Source: Bradyrhizobium sediminis
GTDB taxonomy: Bacteria > Pseudomonadota > Alphaproteobacteria > Rhizobiales > Xanthobacteraceae
Direction of reading: 5' to 3'
NCBI RefSeq assembly: GCF_018736085.1
Contig: NZ_CP076134.1
Location: 3,358,501-3,422,500, forward strand
DNA: 64,000 nucleotides
The position numbers were made by a program, and so were the translations under genes. Shown piece after piece: positions 1-8,389 of this stretch. How positions within the stretch are numbered: position 1 is the stretch's first letter; every line of letters starts with the position of its first letter. Below the pieces are notes generated by a model. It saw only the letters and a list, made by a program, of their open reading frames with translations, had not been told where the DNA came from and ran no database searches.

Positions 1-849
1 TCCCGACGCGCTTTCAATGCCGTCCGGCGTCTTGACCCATGTCGCGTCGGCTTCCGCGCCCATTGGCTGCCACAGCCGTCCGGTCAGGTATTCGCTGAGC
101 GACGTTCCGGTCACCGCACGCAGCAGCACCGCCAGGATGACGGTTTCGCTGGAGGCGTAATGAAAGCGGGCGCCCTGCTTTGCTTCGCGAACCCTGAATT
201 CACGCAATGCTTCGATCGATCCATGCCAGTTTCGAAGCACCGAGAACCGCGTCAGATCGTCCTTGCCGTCATAGACTTCCCTGAATGCGACGCCGGACGA
301 CATTCTCAGCACATTTCGGATCGACGTCTCACCATAGGGACTGCCGGCAAGCTTAGGCACGTATCTGGAGACCAGATCGTCCAGCGAAGCGATCTTGCCT
401 TCGGCCAGCGCCATCCCGACTGCGATGCTGACGATGGATTTCGCCATCGAGTGGGAAACGAAGCGCTGCGACGGCTTGCGATCATATTGATAGCGCTCGA
501 ACAGCACTTCGCCATCCTTGATCAGCAGCAGGCCGGTGATGCGCCGGCGAGCGAGAAAATCGTCGAGCATCAGCGTCCGATTTTCGAACCGGTATTCGAT
601 CTTCGGCGGGCTGGCGGCCGTGGGAAGCGGCAGCGGTGAGGCCGCCTTCTGGAGCGTGTAGTGGGGTAACAGCGTGTCGAGGTTGCTGAACGAGCCAACC
701 CGCACGCTTTCGTCGTAGAACCAGCTGGCGCGGGTGCCGATCGGATAGCCGGCCGATTTTCCCAACAGTTCTTCGTCGGGAGCGGCGGCGGCCGGGAACG
801 CCAGCGCGACAAGCGCCGCGCACGGCATCAGGATTCGCCGTAGCTGCAT
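1..849 (-). CDS. Serine hydrolase, beta-lactamase/6-aminohexanoate-dimer hydrolase-like (partial)
   Basis: The reading frame is open from an ATG at 849 to the window edge, so the C-terminus is missing and 283 codons are visible. A good GAGGGGG ribosome binding site lies just upstream of the ATG. The first ~22 residues form a signal peptide ending in an Ala-rich cleavage region, so the protein is likely periplasmic. The serine hydrolase SxxK motif reads SMAK at residues 134-137, and a Tyr-Ala-Ser triplet near residue 232 fits the second catalytic motif. These are features of the class C beta-lactamase / penicillin-binding-protein fold, in the branch that includes NylB-type hydrolases. The substrate cannot be told; an amide or ester hydrolase is the safe statement. 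Confidence 0.8.
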   Translation of the reverse strand, partial: MQLRRILMPCAALVALAFPAAAAPDEELLGKSAGYPIGTRASWFYDESVRVGSFSNLDTLLPHYTLQKAASPLPLPTAASPPKIEYRFENRTLMLDDFLARRRITGLLLIKDGEVLFERYQYDRKPSQRFVSHSMAKSIVSIAVGMALAEGKIASLDDLVSRYVPKLAGSPYGETSIRNVLRMSSGVAFREVYDGKDDLTRFSVLRNWHGSIEALREFRVREAKQGARFHYASSETVILAVLLRAVTGTSLSEYLTGRLWQPMGAEADATWVKTPDGIESASG

Positions 850-981
850 TTGCCCCCTCATGCCGGCGGATCGCTGGACCGGCCGCTCAGGCTGCCACGG
901 TTACATCAGGGGTTGTTGCGGTGTCGAGCCCGCAAGCTACGGGCCATTGCAGGAACAGGCGTCGCCCGGGGATTGCGGCGG

Positions 982-1392
982 TCAGTTCAGCGGCTCGAAC
1001 ATGCATTGCAGCGTCGGCTTCGCGATCTTGGTGAAGGTCGGTCCGATCTGGGATTGCTTGGCCGGCGGCACCCATTCGGTCTCGATGGTCGGCACGCCGG
1101 TCTCGCTGATGCCACGCAGCAGCGCTTCGCGAAGGTCGGTGTCTTCGACGGTGGCTGCGGCGTAATCGTGCAGGCAGCCGCACACGGATTCCGGATGCGC
1201 CCAGCGGCCGAGCATATGGGGCGCGCACAGGCGCACGAACTCGCCGCGGGGATCGGGCATCTTGAACAGCGAACGAAATTGAATCTGCTGAAGCTTGGTC
1301 TGCGGGATCGGGATTTGCGAGACCTCAGCCTGCGCCGAACCGGCCAAAGCGAGGGACACGACGATCACTGCGCAACGGATGCTTGAAATCAT
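982..1392 (-). CDS. Secreted hypothetical protein
   Basis: This encodes 136 residues. An N-terminal signal peptide (about residues 1-22, ending in an AQA-type cleavage site) predicts export. The mature part has three cysteines, two of them in a VCGC motif near residue 70 and one near the C-terminus (QCMFE), so disulfides are possible. I do not recognise a named family. It sits head to tail with another small secreted protein on the same strand and downstream of no obvious operon partner. Coding character is supported by strong GC bias at third positions and a clean signal sequence. Confidence 0.6.
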   Translation of the reverse strand: MISSIRCAVIVVSLALAGSAQAEVSQIPIPQTKLQQIQFRSLFKMPDPRGEFVRLCAPHMLGRWAHPESVCGCLHDYAAATVEDTDLREALLRGISETGVPTIETEWVPPAKQSQIGPTFTKIAKPTLQCMFEPLN

Positions 1393-1436
1393 GATGGCCT
1401 TACCGGCAACTTTCTTTGATTGGCGCGGCTCCCGCC

Positions 1437-1598
1437 TCAGCGGGCGGCAACGACGATAGCCTGAGGAGCGGAGGTAGCGAAAGGCGACCCGTTATAGGCG
1501 AAGGTACCGATACCCGGCAAAGCACTATCCGACGAACCGGCCATCGAAGGGCCAGTCAGCGCAAACGCCAGGGCAAGGATGAAACTGAAGGTCCGCAT
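1437..1598 (-). CDS. Small secreted peptide, 53 residues
   Basis: The start is set by an ATG at 1598 preceded by GGAGAC at good spacing; longer in-frame upstream extensions lack signal-like sequence. The product begins MRTFSFILALAFALTGPSMA, a convincing signal peptide, leaving only about 33 mature residues rich in Ser, Ala, Gly and Pro. No family is recognised. It ends 44 bases upstream of the next secreted protein gene (ATG at 1392) on the same strand, so the two could be co-transcribed. The mature peptide has no cysteine or charged cluster that would hint at a role. Confidence 0.5.
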   Translation of the reverse strand: MRTFSFILALAFALTGPSMAGSSDSALPGIGTFAYNGSPFATSAPQAIVVAAR

Positions 1599-2334
1599 TC
1601 GACTGTCTCCGGTTGGGCCTGCCGGCGCTGCCCGCCGTTTTGGTGGGCCACCTGATAACCATCCGTTGTTTCCGGATGTCTGCGCGAAAAGCGGGAAATG
1701 GTTTCGTCGCCAGGAGAATTGTTTCGTCGGCGGCTGCCGGACGAAACAATTGCCCGAAAACTTTAATGATTTCAGCCGGCCCAACGGGAGACTGGTCCGC
1801 TGGGCCAGCCGCATCGTTCACTGGCCGACCCCGGCCATCAGTTCCGGCGCCGGGGTCAATATCGGCGAGCCGCACCGCAAAACCCGCCGGTTCGAAGCTC
1901 TGTCCGACTCTTTAACGTTTCTGTGGTGGAGAAGGCCCCTCGGCAACGCGACGACCTTGAACCGAAGTCCCGTCGGAGCCGACTCACCCGAATGACGTGC
2001 AACCTTTTGGAGCGTTGGTTGTTACTGAAATTTCAGCAAAGGATCGCAGTCGTGGGCAATGGCAACATCGATGTTGGCAATGAAACCTCGACTCGCAAAC
2101 CGGGCGAGCCGCGGATCGAGGCTCCCAATTCCGTCAGGATGAAGCGGCCGGGAAATTGTGGCGCGATGTCGCAGCAATGCGGCGACAGCGGCAACTACTC
2201 GACGCCGCAAAAATTCGTCCAGCTGGTGGGCTGCCGGGAGCCCAAGGCCCGGCCCGAACCGTGGGTGCGCCCCGGCCCGGCCAAGCGATAGGGGACCAAG
2301 CGAAAGACTTGGAATCGGATCTTTCGGATCCCGG
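1599..2334. other. 736-base intergenic region with palindromes
   Basis: I see no gene I can support here. The stretch holds a perfect 12-base inverted repeat (arms 1717-1728 and 1740-1751, spacer 11) with a further copy of its GTTTCGTC core at 1701-1708. It also holds a perfect 12-base palindrome CTGAAATTTCAG at 2025-2036. It lies upstream of the small secreted peptide gene and downstream of the CreA-family gene. Several short open frames exist on both strands, but none has a signal sequence, a ribosome binding site or a recognisable motif. Confidence 0.5.
1717..1751. repeat. Perfect 12-base inverted repeat
   Basis: AATTGTTTCGTC and its exact reverse complement are separated by 11 bases (GGCGGCTGCCG, itself nearly self-complementary). 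The structure could be a regulator-binding site or an RNA hairpin. It lies about 120 bases upstream of the start of the 53-residue secreted peptide. Confidence 0.6.
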
Positions 2335-2883
2335 TCACTGGATGAACTCGCCGCATTTCTGAACCGTGCCATCGGCGGCTCCCCACGGCATGATCGGCAC
2401 CGTGGAGGTCGAATTCTTCGGCGACCCTTCGATCAGCTTGTCCGAGTACACCATATAGACCAGCACGTTACGCTTGGCGTCGCAGCCGCGGACGATCTGC
2501 ATCTTCTTGAAGAACAGCGAGCGGCGCCTCCGGAACATGTCGTCGCCCTGCTCCAGCCTGCCCTTGAAGCGAATTGGAGCGATCTGGCGGCAAGCCAGTG
2601 AAATATCTGACACTTCTTCGGCAAGCCCGAGCCAACCTTTGAAGCCGCCCCTCTCCGGCACCGTGAAGTGACAAGCCACGCCCTCGACCTCGGGATCGTC
2701 GACGGCATAGGTCGCAAGCTTGTCGTTGGGGCTGATCCACTTGAAGACGGTCGAGCGGCGAAAGATCAGGTCCGGCTCGTCGGCTGCGAATGCCGGCGCT
2801 GCCGGCGCCAACGCCAATACAAGCGCCAGCAAGGCCCAAAGCCTCCATTTGGTGTCATACGGGCTGGGGGCTTTGCATGTCAT
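2335..2883 (-). CDS. creA: CreA family protein
   Basis: This encodes 182 residues with a signal peptide (about 1-33). The mature region matches the CreA family along its length: a TVFKWISPNDKL-type N-terminal block, DDPEVEGVACH, GLAEEVSDISLACRQ, a RRSLFFKKMQIVR block and the strongly conserved YSDKLIEGSPKNS/VPIMPWG end. Family members are exported proteins of unknown biochemical function; the E. coli gene lies beside creBCD but the protein is not a regulator. The ATG at 2883 has GGAGAC five bases upstream. The C-terminal extension after VPIMPW is about 16 residues longer than in E. coli. No creB, creC or creD neighbours are present here. Confidence 0.9.
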   Translation of the reverse strand: MTCKAPSPYDTKWRLWALLALVLALAPAAPAFAADEPDLIFRRSTVFKWISPNDKLATYAVDDPEVEGVACHFTVPERGGFKGWLGLAEEVSDISLACRQIAPIRFKGRLEQGDDMFRRRRSLFFKKMQIVRGCDAKRNVLVYMVYSDKLIEGSPKNSTSTVPIMPWGAADGTVQKCGEFIQ

Positions 2884-3101
2884 GGATGTCTCCGTTGGCG
2901 AAGGTTTCCACCCATGTAGGTGGGCGTGAGTCCCGCAGGAAGGTTTGCGGTAGCCGATAACCGCGGCCGTTTAACCGAATGTGAGGCTTTTTTGCTACCC
3001 TTGGGCGAAAGTCGCAGCCTTCACGGCGCGTATGCTGGTGAACATGTTGTGCCTCTGCGACAACTAACCATGCAGAGTTTTGGGATTCGAGGATATTGCG
3101 C

Positions 3102-4862
3102 GTGGACGGGCATCGGATTTCTGTTGCGGCGATTGCGACCGGACGGTTCTGGCAAGTTGCGGCTTTGACGGCGGCCGGAGCGATCGGCTCCGCCTCCCAG
3201 GCTGAAGCCGCCCTCTATTACTGGGGGTACTCCGAACCCGGATATTATCGGCCGGGCCCGACGGTTCAGCCGCGCCGGCAACGGCCGCGCCGGCAAACGA
3301 CCGCCAAGCCCGCGGCGGAAAAGCAAGCCGTCGCCAAGCCGGTCGGACCGCTGATCATTGCGATCTCGATCGAGAAGCAGAAGGTAAGGGTTTACGACGC
3401 CAACGGTTTCTTTGCGGAAAGCCCGGTCTCGACGGGGATGAAGGGTCATCCGACGCCGATGGGCGTGTTCAGCATCATTCAGAAACACAAGCTGCACCAC
3501 TCCAACATCTACAGCGGCGCGCCGATGCCGTTCATGCAGCGGATCACCTGGTCCGGCGTCGCCATGCACGCCGGCGTGCTGCCGGGCTATCCGGCGTCGC
3601 ACGGCTGCATCCGCATGCCGATGGCGTTTGCCCAGAAGATGTGGAACTGGACCAGGATGGGCGCGCGGGTGGTCGTCACCCCTGGCGAGATGACGCCCGC
3701 CAGTTTCTCGCATCCGCTGCTCATGACCCAAAAGGTGGTGCCGGTTGCCAACGACGCCCCGCAAGTGGATGCGCCGCTCGGCGTGAAATCCGACAAGGGC
3801 GCCGATGCCAGGCCGGCAAGCAAACCGGCCGACACCGCCGAGACGAAACTTGAGTTGCGATCGACCGTCGGCCACGGCCAGTTGACCCAGACCGCCGATG
3901 CCAGCAGCGCCATGCCGGCGAATGCCGCGGTCATCATGTCCGACGCTTCGTCCGCCGGCGAGGCCGCTCCGGCCAAGGCCGCGGAAGGCTCCGGCGCTGA
4001 AGCGAAGCCGGAAGCCGCAAAATCCGACGAGGTCAAACCGGAAACCGCCAAATCCGAAGCTGAACCGGAGAGTGCAAAGACCGCAGATGCAGCGGCGTCC
4101 GAGGACAAGCCGGCCAATGCCAAACCGGCTGACATCGTCACCGGCGAGGTCAAGGCGGCTGAGCCCGACAATTCCGCGGTAAAGGCCGAAGCCCAGCCGG
4201 AAACGACCGCGGGTGTTGCGAAAACCGGGTCGCCCAAAGCCGAGACCGTCAAGGCAGAAGAACCGAAGGCGACCGAGAAGCCAGCCGAACCCGCCAAAAC
4301 GGTTGCGGACGCGCCCGCCACTGCGCTTGATGCGAAAACGGATGAAGTAAAAAAGGATCCCGCGCGCCTGCCGGCGGTCGAAAAGGCCGCAAGGGCGGAG
4401 CCGAAGCGCGAAGGCCAGATCGCGGTGTTCATCAGCCACAAGGATGGCAAGCTGTATGTCCGGCAGAACTTCAAGCCGGTGTTCGACGTACCCGTGACGA
4501 TCGCGCCGAGCGACCGCCTGCTGGGCACCCATGTATTCACGGCGGAGGCCGACAGGAGCGATCCCAACAGGCTGCGCTGGTCGGTGGTGTCGCTGCCGGT
4601 TTCGGCGCGCAACGCGCAGAAGAACGACGACGAGCGCCTCTCGCGGCGGCGCAAGGTCGCGGGCACGGCGCCCGCCGAAGTGAAGCCGTTGCCGGCGCCG
4701 AACAGCCCGGCCGAGGCGCTGGACCGCATCACGATTCCGCCGGACGCGATGGCGCGCATCGCCGAGGCCCTCACCACCGGTGGATCGATCGTAGTGTCCG
4801 ACCAGAGCATCAAGCAGGGCGAAACCGGCGAAGGCACGGATTTCATCGTTCCGCTGCGCTAG
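3102..4862 (+). CDS. L,D-transpeptidase (YkuD) with long low-complexity linker and C-terminal module
   Basis: I chose the GTG at 3102 because GAGGA lies eight bases upstream; an in-frame TTG at 3096 is too close. A signal/anchor segment covers about residues 6-37. The YkuD catalytic domain spans roughly 82-200, with the catalytic motif SHGCIRMP (Cys near residue 169) and an upstream His in the MHAG segment. L,D-transpeptidases crosslink peptidoglycan 3-3 or attach outer-membrane proteins to it. Residues about 235-440 are an Ala/Lys/Glu/Pro-rich linker built from KPE-AAKSDE-like units. A folded C-terminal region (about 443-586, starting GQIAVFISHKDGKLYVRQ) resembles another beta-rich sheet module without a catalytic Cys. 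Periplasmic cell-wall enzyme is a firm call; the C-terminal role is unknown. Confidence 0.88.
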   Translation: MDGHRISVAAIATGRFWQVAALTAAGAIGSASQAEAALYYWGYSEPGYYRPGPTVQPRRQRPRRQTTAKPAAEKQAVAKPVGPLIIAISIEKQKVRVYDANGFFAESPVSTGMKGHPTPMGVFSIIQKHKLHHSNIYSGAPMPFMQRITWSGVAMHAGVLPGYPASHGCIRMPMAFAQKMWNWTRMGARVVVTPGEMTPASFSHPLLMTQKVVPVANDAPQVDAPLGVKSDKGADARPASKPADTAETKLELRSTVGHGQLTQTADASSAMPANAAVIMSDASSAGEAAPAKAAEGSGAEAKPEAAKSDEVKPETAKSEAEPESAKTADAAASEDKPANAKPADIVTGEVKAAEPDNSAVKAEAQPETTAGVAKTGSPKAETVKAEEPKATEKPAEPAKTVADAPATALDAKTDEVKKDPARLPAVEKAARAEPKREGQIAVFISHKDGKLYVRQNFKPVFDVPVTIAPSDRLLGTHVFTAEADRSDPNRLRWSVVSLPVSARNAQKNDDERLSRRRKVAGTAPAEVKPLPAPNSPAEALDRITIPPDAMARIAEALTTGGSIVVSDQSIKQGETGEGTDFIVPLR

Positions 4863-4956
4863 CGGACTTGAGCGAAGGACCCGGGCAAGGGACTTGCTCT
4901 CGGCCTCCGCGGCGGCCGTCGCTTTGGCCCGGCGGCTCAGCTAAAAGACCGCCGGC

Positions 4957-6606
4957 ATGAATGAGCTTCCCACCACGGCCCCTGCGACCGCGCCGCCGAT
5001 GACGGCGGCCGGGGACGCATTCGGCCGGATGACCTTTCTCGGCCGGCGCTGGGGACTGGCGGCGATCGTCGCCGGCCTGGCCTTTTCGTTCTTTCTGTAC
5101 GGCTACGCCCTGATCTATTGGCGCAACGCCGACATGGATTTCATGGTGATCTACAACGCGCTTGCCCTCAACGACGGCAAGCCGCAACGCTTCTTCGATC
5201 ACACCGCCTACATCACCATCCTCTCGGTGAAGCTGTGGTTTCAGCTGCTGCACGCGCTCGGCCTGCTCGACGCCTGGTCGCTGTCGGCCATTCCGCCGGC
5301 ATCCGATGTGGCCGCCTTCGACGCCGCCATGACCAGCGCCGTGCGCGCCGGACGCCTGCTGGCCTTCCTGATCGCGACCGGCTGCGTGCTGATTTTCGCG
5401 GGTTTGACCCGCCGAGTGGTGCGCGACTGGCGCGTCGCCATGCTGGCGACGCTGGCCTTCGCATTCTCCGGCGGCATCGCGGTGCATTCGCGCATCCTGC
5501 GCAGCGAGCTGGTGGCGGCGTGCCCGGTGATCTTTGCGCTTCTGATCCTGATCGCGATCGGGCGTAGCGCCAGCATCGCGCGCCCGCTCTGGATGGCGCT
5601 GGCCGCCGGATTATGCGTGCTCGGACTCGAGAACAAGGTGCAGGTCATCCTGCTGATCGGCGCGCTGCCGCTATTGCTGCTGCCGTTCGGAAGCCGCGAC
5701 AGCGCAAGCGTCGCATTCTGGAACAACACGCCATCAGCCTGGCTGGCGGCGGTTGTCGCGGCGATCGCAGCGTTCGCGGCGGTATGGGCGGCGTGGCCGC
5801 TGATCGCGACCGGCTTCGATCGCGCCCTGCTCGAGGCCGCGCAGTTCCGTCCGCTGTTGCTGGGCCGCTATGGCATCTATCAGGCGGCGCTGTCGGTGCT
5901 GATCGCCGGCTGCATGATCGCCTATGCCGCGATCTGGCGGATCAGCGCGGCCGAAACGCTGGCGTCGATGCTTGCCATGGCAGCCGGCGCCCTGGTCGCG
6001 CTGCTCGCGCTCGATCTCCAGTACAACGCCGGCAATGTGATCGCGGTGATCAATCCGCTGGAGAAGATGCTGACCTTTGCCGACGCGGCCACGTCAGATG
6101 CCGCCAGCGGTTCAAGCCTTTCCGGAATTCTGCGGCTGCTGCTCGAGGGGATTGCGTCGGTGCTGGCGCGCTACACTTTCGTGCTGCACTCCTCGCCGCG
6201 TCCGACGGTGTTTCTCACCTGGCTGATCGTGCCCGGCATCGTCTACACATGGCGCCGCGGCGAGAGGCTGGTCGCGATCCAGGCGCTTGCGTTGCTGCTG
6301 GCCGCGATCGGGATCGACGCGCTCGGCGTGCGGCGCGGTTTGAAATCCGAATATTTCATCTTCACCGATCCCCTGATCATCCTCTCGGGCGCAATCCTGC
6401 TGGATTCCTTAGCCGATCTGCGCTTTCGCAAATGGACTTATGCGATCGGCGCGGTCCTGTTCGGACTGCATATCGCCGTCGGCCAGGCCGAACCGATCAA
6501 ATACGCCTTCATGCGCAGGGGGCCGGAGCCGATCTGTCAGTGGCGGCCGTACTACACCCCGCTGCTGCAGCTGCCGTGGTGCCCCGCCCCGCCGGCCCGG
6601 CCATAA
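4957..6606 (+). CDS. Polytopic membrane protein, possibly GT-C glycosyltransferase-like
   Basis: This encodes 549 residues with about ten or more hydrophobic segments, beginning with one at about residues 35-55. After it comes a periplasmic-looking stretch with NADMDFMVIYNALALNDG. The layout, with an acidic motif in the first external loop and many following helices, recalls GT-C fold lipid-linked-sugar glycosyltransferases (PMT/ArnT-like), but I cannot confirm catalytic residues. The C-terminus is Cys/Pro-rich (PWCPAPPARP). It follows the L,D-transpeptidase by about 95 bases on the same strand, and an envelope role is inferred from that. The ribosome binding site is weak. Confidence 0.65.
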   Translation: MNELPTTAPATAPPMTAAGDAFGRMTFLGRRWGLAAIVAGLAFSFFLYGYALIYWRNADMDFMVIYNALALNDGKPQRFFDHTAYITILSVKLWFQLLHALGLLDAWSLSAIPPASDVAAFDAAMTSAVRAGRLLAFLIATGCVLIFAGLTRRVVRDWRVAMLATLAFAFSGGIAVHSRILRSELVAACPVIFALLILIAIGRSASIARPLWMALAAGLCVLGLENKVQVILLIGALPLLLLPFGSRDSASVAFWNNTPSAWLAAVVAAIAAFAAVWAAWPLIATGFDRALLEAAQFRPLLLGRYGIYQAALSVLIAGCMIAYAAIWRISAAETLASMLAMAAGALVALLALDLQYNAGNVIAVINPLEKMLTFADAATSDAASGSSLSGILRLLLEGIASVLARYTFVLHSSPRPTVFLTWLIVPGIVYTWRRGERLVAIQALALLLAAIGIDALGVRRGLKSEYFIFTDPLIILSGAILLDSLADLRFRKWTYAIGAVLFGLHIAVGQAEPIKYAFMRRGPEPICQWRPYYTPLLQLPWCPAPPARP

Positions 6607-6676
6607 CGCCTTGTTGAAAGGCATCGGCTTTCCGGTTGCGCTATCGTGGCTCGAACCGGATCGCGGATGAAGAGAG

Positions 6677-7258
6677 ATGACAATGCTCGACCGCAGGACC
6701 ATTTTCATGGCGGCGCTGGCCGCGGTCGCGAGTCCGGCCTCGACACGGCACGCGCTCGCACAGGCCCCGATCAGCCGAATCACCGCCTACGCATTCTCGT
6801 TTCCCGCGCTCGCGGGCGGCGATATCAGGCTCGCGGACTATGCCGGCCGGCCGATTCTGGTCGTCAACACGGCCTCGCTCTGTGGCTTCACCCCGCAATA
6901 TGCCGGCCTGCAGGAGCTGTGGACCGAGTTCCAGGGCCGCGGTCTGATGATTCTGGGTGTTCCCTCGAACGATTTCGGGGGACAGGAGCCCGGCGGCACC
7001 ACGGAGATCGCGAACACCGCACAGCAGCACTATGGGGTTACCTTTCCCATTGCGGCAAAAGCCGTCGTCACGGGGGCCAATGCGCACCCCTTCTACAAAT
7101 GGGCCGCCGACGCGCGCCCGAAGGATGTCCCGCACTGGAACTTCCACAAGTATCTGATCGGCCGCGACGGTTATATCGCCGAGGTTTTTTCCGAGCGCGT
7201 CGAACCGACCGACACGCGAATAAGAGCCGCCATCGCGCGGGCGCTCGCGGCCTCCTGA
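6677..7258 (+). CDS. Exported glutathione peroxidase family protein
   Basis: This encodes 193 residues. The start MTMLDRRTIFMAALAAVAS has a twin-Arg followed by a hydrophobic run, so the protein is predicted to be exported. The peroxidase core has the peroxidatic motif NTASLCGFTPQ (Cys69), GVPSNDFGGQEPG with the catalytic Gln near 103, and WNFHKYLI (Trp/Asn). The family reduces hydroperoxides. Many bacterial members use a second (resolving) Cys and thioredoxin; here Cys69 is the only cysteine in the whole protein, so a 1-Cys mechanism with an external thiol is inferred. It lies downstream of the membrane protein on the same strand with about 70 bases between. Confidence 0.88.
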   Translation: MTMLDRRTIFMAALAAVASPASTRHALAQAPISRITAYAFSFPALAGGDIRLADYAGRPILVVNTASLCGFTPQYAGLQELWTEFQGRGLMILGVPSNDFGGQEPGGTTEIANTAQQHYGVTFPIAAKAVVTGANAHPFYKWAADARPKDVPHWNFHKYLIGRDGYIAEVFSERVEPTDTRIRAAIARALAAS

Positions 7259-7428
7259 GCTCAAGGGCTCTCCCCGGAATTAACCGGACTGGCCGACAAA
7301 TCGGCCACAGGGGATAAAAGCCGTTGCCGTGGCGGCGCGGGTCCAACTAGGCTACCATGATCAGGGGCAGGAAGCGGCTCGGGCGAGCGTCACAAGCCCG
7401 GGCTTGGGATCAATTCGAGGGATATCCA

Positions 7429-8367
7429 ATGCGTATTGCGGCAGGTTTGATCTTTGCAGGCGCGGTTTCGCTGTGTGCAACGGGCGCAGCATGGTCGCAA
7501 GCCACCACCGGCGCCAAGAGCGCGGCCGTGCCCCCGGCCGCTGCACCGGCGCCAGCCCCGGCGCCCACTTCTGCGAAAGCCGCATGCGCCAACCCTGACG
7601 CGCTGGGCGTCGCCCGCGTGGTGGAGATCGACACCACCGGCGGACCCGGTTTCGGCTTCGAGCATTTCAAGCAACTCGATTTCCTGCGCGACAAGGAAGT
7701 GGTGCTGACGTTCGACGACGGCCCGTGGCCGGTCAATACGCCCTCGGTGCTGAAGGCGCTGGCCCAAGAATGCACCAAGGCCATCTTCTTTCCGATCGGC
7801 AAGCACGCGAGCTACTATCCGGAGATCCTGAAGCAGGTGGCCGCCGCCGGACACACGATCGGATCGCATACCTGGTCGCACGCCAACCTCAACAACAAGA
7901 AGATGACCGAGGCGCAGGCCAAGGAGGAAGTCGAAAAAGGTTTCAGCGCGGTGAAATGGGCGCTCGGGGCCGCACCGGCGCCGTTCTTCCGCTTCCCGGC
8001 GCTGCAACATCCGCCGGTTATGGTGACCTATCTCGGCGAGCGCAACATCGGGATATTCTCCTGCGATCTCGACTCGTTCGACTTCAAGGCGAGGACGGCC
8101 CAAACCATCATCGACAGCGTGATGAAGAAGGTCGACAAGCTGGGCAAGGGCATCATCCTGATGCACGACTTCCAGAAGCACACCGCCGAAGCCCTGCCCG
8201 ATCTGCTGCGCAGATTGAAGGCCGGCGGCTACAAGGTCGTGCAGATGAGGGCCAAGGCGCCGGTGCTGACCATCGCGGCGTTTGACGAGAGCGTCATCAA
8301 GGACATGAAGCTTCCGACCGTGAGCAACCGCCCGCTCAACAGCGTGGTGCAGACGATCTCGGAATAG
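7429..8367 (+). CDS. Polysaccharide deacetylase, exported
   Basis: The start at 7429 is favoured over an upstream in-frame ATG because GAGG lies seven bases before it and a signal peptide (residues about 1-24) begins there. It is followed by an Ala/Pro-rich spacer (about 33-50). The NodB-homology (CE4) domain covers about 90-270: TFDDGP at 94-99 (catalytic base and metal Asp), the metal-binding SHTWSH at 146-151, an RFPAL motif near 186 and a C-terminal LMHDF motif. CE4 enzymes remove acetyl groups from GlcNAc polymers such as peptidoglycan or exopolysaccharide. This is not nodB itself, since it has a signal peptide and no nod context. The neighbourhood is rich in envelope genes. Confidence 0.9.
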   Translation: MRIAAGLIFAGAVSLCATGAAWSQATTGAKSAAVPPAAAPAPAPAPTSAKAACANPDALGVARVVEIDTTGGPGFGFEHFKQLDFLRDKEVVLTFDDGPWPVNTPSVLKALAQECTKAIFFPIGKHASYYPEILKQVAAAGHTIGSHTWSHANLNNKKMTEAQAKEEVEKGFSAVKWALGAAPAPFFRFPALQHPPVMVTYLGERNIGIFSCDLDSFDFKARTAQTIIDSVMKKVDKLGKGIILMHDFQKHTAEALPDLLRRLKAGGYKVVQMRAKAPVLTIAAFDESVIKDMKLPTVSNRPLNSVVQTISE

Positions 8368-8389
8368 CGCAAGCCGCGCGACGACGCAT

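Noticed and set aside
2022..2372. 116-codon minus-strand frame upstream of the small secreted peptide
   Set aside because: It overlaps the CreA gene end, lacks a ribosome binding site and has no recognisable sequence feature.
3021..4532. Long open frame (503 codons) on the minus strand opposite the L,D-transpeptidase gene
   Set aside because: Its product is His/Arg/Gly-rich with no motif, and it exists because the repetitive high-GC plus-strand gene leaves the opposite frame open; the transpeptidase motifs are unambiguous.
7429..8367. nodB nodulation gene
   Set aside because: The deacetylase has a signal peptide and Pro/Ala spacer, and no nod box, nodA or nodC is nearby; it is a general exported CE4 enzyme.
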